DNA from: Vulcanimicrobiota bacterium
Lineage (GTDB): Bacteria; Eremiobacterota; Eremiobacteria; Baltobacterales; Baltobacteraceae
DNA length: 11,766 nt
Assembly (NCBI GenBank): GCA_028287545.1
Contig: JAQBPL010000197.1
Span: forward strand, 1-11,766
Direction: 5' to 3'
In this document: piece by piece, positions 6,782-11,766 of the stretch
How positions within the stretch are numbered: the stretch's first letter is position 1
Layout: the number at the start of each line of letters is the position of its first letter
Translations under genes and position numbers: made by a program
Notes under the pieces: model-generated
What the model saw: the letters and a program-made list of their open reading frames with translations, nothing else
Databases searched by the model: none
Told to the model about the DNA's origin: nothing

Positions 6782-7278
6782 AGCACCGCCACCTGCGTCT
6801 TCGCGTCAGGCAACTCGTCGTCGCGAATCTTCCGCCACAGCTCGTCGAGTGAAAAAATCCCAAGCTCGATCTCTTCGTCCTCCTCGGGCTGCGCTTCGCC
6901 GATCTCGTAGCCGTGCACCACGCAGAAATGCAGCAACTCCTCGCAAAAGCCCGGTGCCGAGTAGGCCGACCACAGGCGCTCGACGCGCCGCGCGCGATAG
7001 CCGGTCTCTTCGCGCAATTCGCGCGCGGCCGCGTCTTCGGGCGACTCGCCGTCGTCCATACCGCCGGCGACGATCTCCCAATTGCGGCGCTTGAGCGGGT
7101 GACGGTATTGCCGCACCAGCAGCAGCTGGTCGGGCTGCGGGCGCACGATCACCGCGACGGCTTGGGCGTGCTCGACCACTTCGACGTCGTGCGCACGTCC
7201 GTTTTTGCCGGGCAGCGTGTCGACGCGCAGGTTCACCACGCGGCCGTCGTAGACGCGGCGCGTTTTGAGCGGTTCCAT
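6754..7278 (-). CDS. Nudix hydrolase, ADP-ribose pyrophosphatase type
   Basis: A 174-residue Nudix enzyme expected to split ADP-ribose to AMP and ribose 5-phosphate with Mg2+ in the cytoplasm. Numbering here counts from the GTG one codon earlier. The Nudix box is perfect: Gly73-x5-Glu79-x7-Arg87-Glu88-Leu89-x-Glu91-Glu92-x-Gly94-Tyr95. The proline about 16 residues past the box that marks the ADP-ribose subgroup is present (Pro110, in SAPGFCEE). So are RQYRHPLKRRNWEIVAGG and the acidic stretch QPEEDEEIEL typical of NudF-like proteins. The gene opens GTGATGG: GTG at 7281 overlaps the amidase stop by four bases, while ATG at 7278 overlaps it by one. ATG is chosen as the more usual codon, but GTG is equally compatible. 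No Shine-Dalgarno is visible, so coupling to the amidase is likely. Residues 1-40 form the N-terminal dimerisation strand region of this subgroup. Confidence 0.92.
   Translation of the reverse strand: MEPLKTRRVYDGRVVNLRVDTLPGKNGRAHDVEVVEHAQAVAVIVRPQPDQLLLVRQYRHPLKRRNWEIVAGGMDDGESPEDAAARELREETGYRARRVERLWSAYSAPGFCEELLHFCVVHGYEIGEAQPEEDEEIELGIFSLDELWRKIRDDELPDAKTQVAVLWALSERKS
6789..6794 (-). promoter_or_regulatory. Ribosome binding site inside the Nudix gene
   Basis: AGGTGG on the minus strand, 7 bases before the ATG at 6781. It favours that start for the 128-residue protein over the GTG at 6757. It lies within the Nudix coding region. Confidence 0.5.
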
Positions 7279-8870
7279 CACAGGGCCGGCGGCAGGGTGG
7301 GATACCCAGGGTTCGCGGTGAGCGCGCGCTCGAGCTCTGCCATCACCGCGAGCACCAGGTCCTCGCGCCAGTGCCGCGCGACGACCTGCACGCCGATCGG
7401 CAGGCCGGCGCTGCCGCGTTCGACCTCTGCCGCGGCGCGGTCGACGACGTCGCGGCCGGCAGCGCGCGGCTGCGCTTCGTCGTCGCGCACGCGCGTCACC
7501 GGAACGACGCCGGCCGGCATGCCGAGCAGGTTGTAGAGCATCGAGTAGCTCGCCGCCGTCGTGAGATAATACGTGCTGCCGTGCGTGAGCGCGGGGAGCG
7601 CGAGCGCGGGCGCGAGCAGCACGTCGATCCCGAGCCGGTCGAGCTCGCTTATGAACCGGCGGCGATACGCGCTTTGCTCCTCGACCAGCGCCCAGAAGCC
7701 GTCGGACGAAGAGGGCCGGATCGCGGCGATCTGACGGCTCAGCCGCCGCTGGTCGAGCGCCGCCGCAAGGCCGGCGAGCGCCGGCCGCAGCGCGTTCGGA
7801 ATCGCTGCCAACTGCAGCAGCCCGCTCACGCGCCGGTCGCGCGCGCCCGTTCCGAGCCGGCGCTTCGCGCCGCGCGCGCCGTCGGCGGCGAGGATTGCCA
7901 TGAACGTTTCGATCGCGCGCCCGACGTTAGGCGGCGCGAACGAGACGACGTCGGCTCCGCGCGCGCGCAGCGCAGCCGCGGACTCCGCGACGGCGCGCTT
8001 CACCGCAGGTGACGACGGAAAGAAACCGTCGTCGTCGTACGTGCCGATTCGCAAGCCTGCGACGTCGACCTCGCCCGGCTCGCGCCACGGCACCGGCGGA
8101 ACCGCCGCGTCGAAGCGTTCTTGACCGGGCGCGGCGAGCACGCGCATCGCGAGAACGAGATCCTCGACGCGGCGCGCCATCGGACCGGGCTGCGAGACGA
8201 TCGCAATCTGACCCTCGGCGAATCCGGAACCGCGCGCGTCTTCGTTGCTCAGCCGGTTGGTGGTAGGTTTGAGGGACGCGATCGCGCAGGCGTGAGCGGG
8301 CGCGCGCAGGCTGCCGCCGATGTCGCTGCCGAGACCGAGCGCCGATCCGCACGCCGCGATGATCGCGGCCTCACCACCGCTGCTCCCGCCGCTCGAACGC
8401 TCCAGGTTCCACGGGTTGTTCGTACGGCCGTAGACCGGATTGTCGGCTTCGTTGTAGATCAGCAACTGCGGAACGTTGGTCTTGCCGAGCACGATCGCGC
8501 CCGCCGCCCGCAGGCGCGCGACAAGCGGACCGTCCTGCACGTCGTCGCGCCCGCCCGCGACGCCGATGGTCGCCGGGGTGCCCGCAACCGCGAACTGTTC
8601 CTTGATCGTGATCGGCACACCGTGCAGCGGCCCGAGCGGCGCGCCGGCGCGGACGGCCGCATCGGCGAGTTCCGCTTCCGACCGCGCCGCCTCGAAGCGG
8701 CGCACGACGACGGCGTTGAGCTTGGGATCGACCGCTTCGATGCGCGCGATGTGCGCCGCGACGACGTCGCGCGCGGTCCAGCGTCCCGCCGCGATGCCGC
8801 GCGCGAGCTCGGCGGCGCCGAATCGTTCGAGCGCTTCGTCCGGGGCGACGGCGGAGGGCTGCGTGTCCAC
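7278..8870 (-). CDS. Amidase-signature family hydrolase
   Basis: A 530-residue amidase of the Ser-cisSer-Lys class. Catalytic residues are Lys90 in PITIKEQF, cis-Ser163 in SSGGSSGG (159-166) and nucleophile Ser187 in GSDIGGSLRAPA, with the 24-residue Ser-Ser spacing seen in fatty-acid amide hydrolase. LGKTNVPQLL, ASLKPT and the C-terminal GLPIGVQVVAR are also family hallmarks. The length and the general look of the motifs suit a stand-alone amidase rather than GatA, and no gatB or gatC is nearby; the substrate is unknown. The frame is open back to 9068, but that part is an arginine-rich shadow of the deaminase gene. GTG at 8870 is chosen because GAGAAGGA (8884-8877) stands 6 bases before it, just after the deaminase stop. 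No signal peptide is seen. The gene follows the deaminase by 14 bases and touches the Nudix start. Confidence 0.92.
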   Translation of the reverse strand: MDTQPSAVAPDEALERFGAAELARGIAAGRWTARDVVAAHIARIEAVDPKLNAVVVRRFEAARSEAELADAAVRAGAPLGPLHGVPITIKEQFAVAGTPATIGVAGGRDDVQDGPLVARLRAAGAIVLGKTNVPQLLIYNEADNPVYGRTNNPWNLERSSGGSSGGEAAIIAACGSALGLGSDIGGSLRAPAHACAIASLKPTTNRLSNEDARGSGFAEGQIAIVSQPGPMARRVEDLVLAMRVLAAPGQERFDAAVPPVPWREPGEVDVAGLRIGTYDDDGFFPSSPAVKRAVAESAAALRARGADVVSFAPPNVGRAIETFMAILAADGARGAKRRLGTGARDRRVSGLLQLAAIPNALRPALAGLAAALDQRRLSRQIAAIRPSSSDGFWALVEEQSAYRRRFISELDRLGIDVLLAPALALPALTHGSTYYLTTAASYSMLYNLLGMPAGVVPVTRVRDDEAQPRAAGRDVVDRAAAEVERGSAGLPIGVQVVARHWREDLVLAVMAELERALTANPGYPTLPPAL

Positions 8871-8876
8871 GCGAGG

Positions 8877-8884
8877 TCCTTCTC
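8877..8884 (-). promoter_or_regulatory. Ribosome binding site that fixes the amidase start
   Basis: GAGAAGGA on the minus strand, immediately after the deaminase TAA (8887-8885) and 6 bases before the GTG at 8870. It supports a 530-residue amidase rather than the longer open frame. Confidence 0.65.
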
Positions 8885-10450
8885 TTACAGCGTCCGCGAA
8901 GCCCGCGCCGTTTGCGCTTCGAAGCCGGCGAACTCGCTTTCGAGCCGGAACTCGGCGGCGGCGCGAGCGTTGGCGTTGAGGTAGGCGCCGCACGCGGCAT
9001 CGGCCGCGCCGCCGGCCCGCGCGGCAGCGCAGGGCGCCACCGGGCGTGCGTAGGTTCGATCGGTCCACAGGCTGCGGCCGGGAAGAAACGCGAACTCGAC
9101 GCTGTTGCGCACGAGCCGCTTGAGCGTGCCGTAGTCGAACCCGTAGGTGGTCTGCGCGCGCAGGAACTCAGCGCTCAAGTCGATTCGCGAGACGCCCGCA
9201 TCGTCGGTGACGATCGCCGCCGGCACGCCGTGCGCGAGGTACGCCTGCAGCGGATGCGCGGCGCCGCGCACGCCGAGAATGACGTCATTGCTGGTCAGGG
9301 CGATCTCGACCAGCGTCTGCTTCGCCTTCATCTCCGCCAGCAGCGCCTCGGCGTTCGTCTCGCCGAGCACGTCGACGCCGTGACCGATCCGCTCCGCGCC
9401 CGCGACCTCTACCGCTTGCCGGATGTGGTCGCGCAGCGCGTCCGGCTGCACGAGCAGCGGCGTCAGCTCGCCGGCGTGCAGGGAGATGTGCACGGTCGGG
9501 TACGCGCGGTGCAGATACGCCACCATGCGCATGTGCAGCGCGTAGTCGGCGACCGCGACCCGGTCGTCCTCGGGCGCGACGAAGTTGATCCCCGCGACCC
9601 CGGTACTGGGATCGGCTGCGACCGCGAAGGCGACCCGCGCCTGCGCGAACACGCTCGCCGCCTTCGCCGTGCGGTTCACGGTGAACTGATACAGCACCGC
9701 TACCGAACAGGCGGGGCTCGGAGGCGCGCTCGCAGCCCCGCAGCCGAGCATCTCCAATCGTCCGGCCTCGACGTCGCGCAGTTCCCTCTTCGCCGCGGCG
9801 ACCGCGACGGCGAATCCCGCCGCATCGAGCGCACGCGCGTTCGCGTCGAAATCGGCGGCCGAAAACGACGGCGCGAACCGCTGCGTAAGCGCAGCGACGG
9901 CGGGACCGCCCGTCGACGTCATCAGCTCCAGCACGTCGACGTGCTGGCGCGCCGCATCGACCGTCGCCGCCGCGACCACGGCCGACCGATGCATGCTGCC
10001 GATGTCACCGAATTTGCCGAACGTCGCGAAGAAATGATCGTGTCCCGCGCGCGGTCCGGTCGGCGCGAAGTTCGCCATCGAGAGCGCCGCGACGACGTCT
10101 TTGGCGAAGTCCGGCTGGCGCGCGATCCCCTGGGCGATCGGCTGCGTGCCGGCGGCGCACGGCGGCTCCGAGAGCGCGAGCGTCGCGGGATCGTAGCAGC
10201 CGTCGTCCTGCCGCGCCCAGGCGAGGTAGTTCTCGGCATACACTGCGCCGCTGGCATGGTTGTGCAGATCCGCGCCTTTGGGCAGCGCCGTGATGAACGC
10301 CTGGAGCTTGTCCGGCACCCCGCGAATCGACGCGAGGTACGCGGCGGTCGCCGCTTCGTCGCCGCTCGCGCCGGCGGACGAGGCGCCCGGAATCGCGATG
10401 CCGGCAAGCGCCAGGACGAAGGCAGCCGCGAACGAGAGGACTCGGCGCAT
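8885..10450 (-). CDS. Exported adenosine deaminase (ADA2/ADGF-like)
   Basis: A 521-residue metal-dependent deaminase expected to convert adenosine to inosine outside the cytoplasm. Residues 1-26 look like a Sec signal peptide (MRRVLSF, hydrophobic core to about 20, cleavage near SSA/GAS); there is no twin-arginine consensus. Zinc ligands are His63 and His65 in PKGADLHNH, His325 in SLHAGE and Asp416 in VTDDAG. Catalytic residues are Glu328, His357 in RIGHG and Asp417. LTSNDV (385-390) corresponds to the usual PTSN motif. The length and the PKGADLHNH opening fit the ADGF/CECR1 branch better than the roughly 340-residue cytosolic Add. Several Cys pairs (85/98, 237/248 and two near the C-terminus) could form disulfides, which agrees with export. 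ATG at 10450 follows the epimerase stop by one base and has only a weak AGG directly before it. A related adenine-nucleoside substrate remains possible. Confidence 0.92.
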   Translation of the reverse strand: MRRVLSFAAAFVLALAGIAIPGASSAGASGDEAATAAYLASIRGVPDKLQAFITALPKGADLHNHASGAVYAENYLAWARQDDGCYDPATLALSEPPCAAGTQPIAQGIARQPDFAKDVVAALSMANFAPTGPRAGHDHFFATFGKFGDIGSMHRSAVVAAATVDAARQHVDVLELMTSTGGPAVAALTQRFAPSFSAADFDANARALDAAGFAVAVAAAKRELRDVEAGRLEMLGCGAASAPPSPACSVAVLYQFTVNRTAKAASVFAQARVAFAVAADPSTGVAGINFVAPEDDRVAVADYALHMRMVAYLHRAYPTVHISLHAGELTPLLVQPDALRDHIRQAVEVAGAERIGHGVDVLGETNAEALLAEMKAKQTLVEIALTSNDVILGVRGAAHPLQAYLAHGVPAAIVTDDAGVSRIDLSAEFLRAQTTYGFDYGTLKRLVRNSVEFAFLPGRSLWTDRTYARPVAPCAAARAGGAADAACGAYLNANARAAAEFRLESEFAGFEAQTARASRTL

Positions 10451-10451
10451 C

Positions 10452-11327
10452 CTAGATGACCGTCGTGTTCGAGAGTTCTTCGAGCAGGGTCGGGCGGTGC
10501 GGCTCCCAGCCCAGGTCGCGCGCCGCGCGGCCGCTGTCGATCTGCAGATCCGATGCGAGCGCGTCGGCGAACCCTCCCATCATCCCGCGCGCATCTTCCA
10601 GCGTGACGTGCGCGACGCGGCCGTCACCGCCGGCCGCGCGCGATGCCGCGTGCGCGACCTCGATGTACGGTACGGCGGCGCCGCGGCTCGCGTTGTAGAC
10701 GCCGCGCGCGGTCCGCTTGTCGATCGCGAGCGCATACAGTTCGGCGAGCGCGTCGTGTCGCACCAGCGGCCAGCGATTCGTGCCGTCGCCGACCACGCGC
10801 AGCTCGGAGCTGCGCGCCTGCTCGACCATCATCCCCGGAATTCCGCCGCCGTCGCCGTACACGAGTGCGGGCCGGATCACGATCGTGCGCAAGCGCCCTT
10901 CCTGCGCGAGGACCATCGCCTCGTGTGCGGGACGCCAGGCGACGATGTCGAGCGGCGCGAGCGGCGCGTCTTCTGCGACGACCGCGTCGCCGCGCGATCC
11001 GTACACCCACACGCCGCTCGTATGCACGAACGTCTTGCCGTCGGGCAGCGCGTCGAGCAGCACGCGCAGCGCTCGTTCGCCGACGACGGCCACCTCGGCC
11101 GACTGTTCCTGCGCGAGATAGACGACGGCGTCCGCGTGCGCGGCTTCCGCGCGTAAGAGGTCGAGATCGCGCAACTCGCCGCGCACCGGCTCCGCGCCGG
11201 CCGCGCGCACCTTGCGCTCCGCCTCGTCGCTGCGCGCCAGCGCGCGGACGATGTGCGTTCCTCGGCGCAGCTCGCGAATGACGCTCGCTCCGATGTAACC
11301 GCTGCCGCCGGTAACGAAGATCGGCAC
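10452..11327 (-). CDS. NAD(P)-binding extended SDR, epimerase/dehydratase-like, atypical active site
   Basis: A 291-residue extended short-chain dehydrogenase of the NAD-dependent epimerase family. The Rossmann motif TGGSGYIG is at residues 6-13. The catalytic-region Ser104 (VHTSGVWVYG) is present, and RPALVYGDGGG (152-162) is the family's substrate-side loop. However, the usual YxxxK is missing: the aligned segment reads AWRPAHEAMVL (130-140), so Trp131 and His135 (or Arg132 and Glu136) stand where Tyr and Lys are expected. It may therefore be a different reductase subgroup or a binding protein, and calling it a sugar epimerase would be unsafe. The GTG start at 11327 is well fixed by GGAGGAG 6 bases upstream, lying in the last codons of the membrane-protein gene. 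Only 3 bases separate the two genes, and 1 base separates it from the deaminase gene. Substrate unknown. Confidence 0.88.
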   Translation of the reverse strand: MPIFVTGGSGYIGASVIRELRRGTHIVRALARSDEAERKVRAAGAEPVRGELRDLDLLRAEAAHADAVVYLAQEQSAEVAVVGERALRVLLDALPDGKTFVHTSGVWVYGSRGDAVVAEDAPLAPLDIVAWRPAHEAMVLAQEGRLRTIVIRPALVYGDGGGIPGMMVEQARSSELRVVGDGTNRWPLVRHDALAELYALAIDKRTARGVYNASRGAAVPYIEVAHAASRAAGGDGRVAHVTLEDARGMMGGFADALASDLQIDSGRAARDLGWEPHRPTLLEELSNTTVI

Positions 11328-11330
11328 GTT

Positions 11331-11690
11331 CTACTCCTCCGCGGCGCCCGGCCGCTTCGCGATGGTGATGATATCGAAGATGATCGCGATTTCGATCGCG
11401 GTGATAAAGGCACGAATGGCCCAATGCGGGGCCCAGTCGATGGTGATCAGCGCCAGAACCGCCGAGACGCAATAGGCGACCGCTTTGGTGACGTCGGCCC
11501 GAACGGTCGGCGACGACGGAACGTACGCGCGGCGAATCATGACGATCGTCGCCCCGATCGCCACGATCAGCATCAGCGTACCGAGCGGACGATGAGCCGC
11601 CAAGAAATGCAGGACCGGGACCGCACCGAGCGCGACGAGCACGGCGATCACGACGAGCAGAGCGATTTCGAGCAGGCGGCTGTCCTTCAC
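11331..11690 (-). CDS. Small four-helix membrane protein, unrecognised
   Basis: Encodes 119 residues with about four hydrophobic segments: roughly 7-32, 36-54, 67-87 and 89-110. Short basic stretches lie between and after them (IRRAY at 52-56, AKRPGAAEE at the end), which is the pattern of a small integral inner-membrane protein. I do not recognise a family and see no catalytic or metal motif. The start used is GTG at 11690, which has no clear Shine-Dalgarno. The frame stays open to the window edge, but that part lacks ATG or GTG codons and looks non-coding (Pro/Arg-rich). It is the first gene of the minus-strand unit visible here, 3 bases before the SDR gene, so the two are probably co-transcribed. 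Whether more genes precede it lies outside the window. Confidence 0.75.
   Translation of the reverse strand: MKDSRLLEIALLVVIAVLVALGAVPVLHFLAAHRPLGTLMLIVAIGATIVMIRRAYVPSSPTVRADVTKAVAYCVSAVLALITIDWAPHWAIRAFITAIEIAIIFDIITIAKRPGAAEE
11334..11340 (-). promoter_or_regulatory. Strong ribosome binding site for the SDR gene
   Basis: GGAGGAG on the minus strand, formed by the last two Glu codons of the membrane-protein gene, 6 bases before the GTG at 11327. It is the clearest Shine-Dalgarno in the window and fixes a GTG start. Confidence 0.75.
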
Positions 11691-11766
11691 GACCCGCGTC
11701 GTTCGGGGAACGGGCGCCGAGAATCTTCCTGGGGAAGGCCGGACGGGTGCCCACCCTGCTGAGCCC

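Noticed and set aside
8121..8984. Plus-strand open frame of 287 residues opposite the amidase gene
   Set aside because: It is a shadow of the amidase, whose catalytic Lys, cis-Ser and Ser are intact; the shadow has no recognisable domain and no ribosome binding site was evident.
8912..10459. Plus-strand open frame of 515 residues lying opposite almost the whole adenosine deaminase gene
   Set aside because: Its translation is Arg-rich low-complexity with no motif, while the opposite strand has a complete deaminase with signal peptide and active site. Long antisense frames are expected when GC-rich codons avoid stop codons.
11253..11762. Plus-strand open frame rich in Asp, Arg and Asn at the right edge
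   Set aside because: It is antisense to the membrane-protein gene and the start of the SDR gene; its composition is just the complement of hydrophobic codons.
11691..11766. Possible promoter or upstream gene end at the right edge of the window
   Set aside because: Only 76 bases are available; no convincing -10/-35 pair, Shine-Dalgarno or coding motif is visible.

Overview
The window is very GC-rich bacterial chromosome (about two thirds G+C or more by eye). Genes are packed with 4-base stop/start overlaps, and about half begin with GTG. There are no tRNA or rRNA genes, no insertion sequence, no phage genes and no CRISPR array. The lineage cannot be fixed from this alone. The actinobacterial-looking AroC C-terminus, the fused AroK-AroB and the intergenic CCTTCGACAAGCTCAGG repeat would fit an uncultured high-GC phylum such as Eremiobacterota (WPS-2), but that is a low-confidence inference.

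Left arm (1-4749, plus strand). A shikimate-pathway operon enters from the left: aroC (lacking only its first few codons), a fused shikimate kinase/3-dehydroquinate synthase (aroKB) and a type II 3-dehydroquinase (aroQ). Together they supply steps 2, 3, 5 and 7 of the route to chorismate. An aldo/keto reductase is coupled to aroQ by an ATGA overlap. After a 43-base gap comes a YceI-family gene with a probable export signal.

Middle (4750-4879). Two convergent transcription units meet here. The 130-base gap holds three tandem copies of a 25-base hairpin repeat at an exact 32-base period. The third copy carries paired changes that keep its stem intact.

Right arm (11690-4880, minus strand). Eight genes run leftward with no gap longer than 14 bases, so they probably form one transcript. 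In order of transcription they are: a small four-helix membrane protein, an atypical short-chain dehydrogenase/epimerase, an exported ADA2/ADGF-type adenosine deaminase, an amidase-signature hydrolase, an ADP-ribose-type Nudix hydrolase, an unrecognised 128-residue protein, an alpha/beta hydrolase and a HAD phosphatase. Adenosine deaminase, ADP-ribose Nudix and phosphatase together suggest salvage or breakdown of nucleosides and dinucleotides, but this is only inferred from gene order.

No gene-free stretch exceeds 300 bases. The last 76 bases (11691-11766) hold no gene I can support. I did not find an unambiguous new system. The strongest leads are the hairpin array and the mixed minus-strand operon with its unrecognised member.
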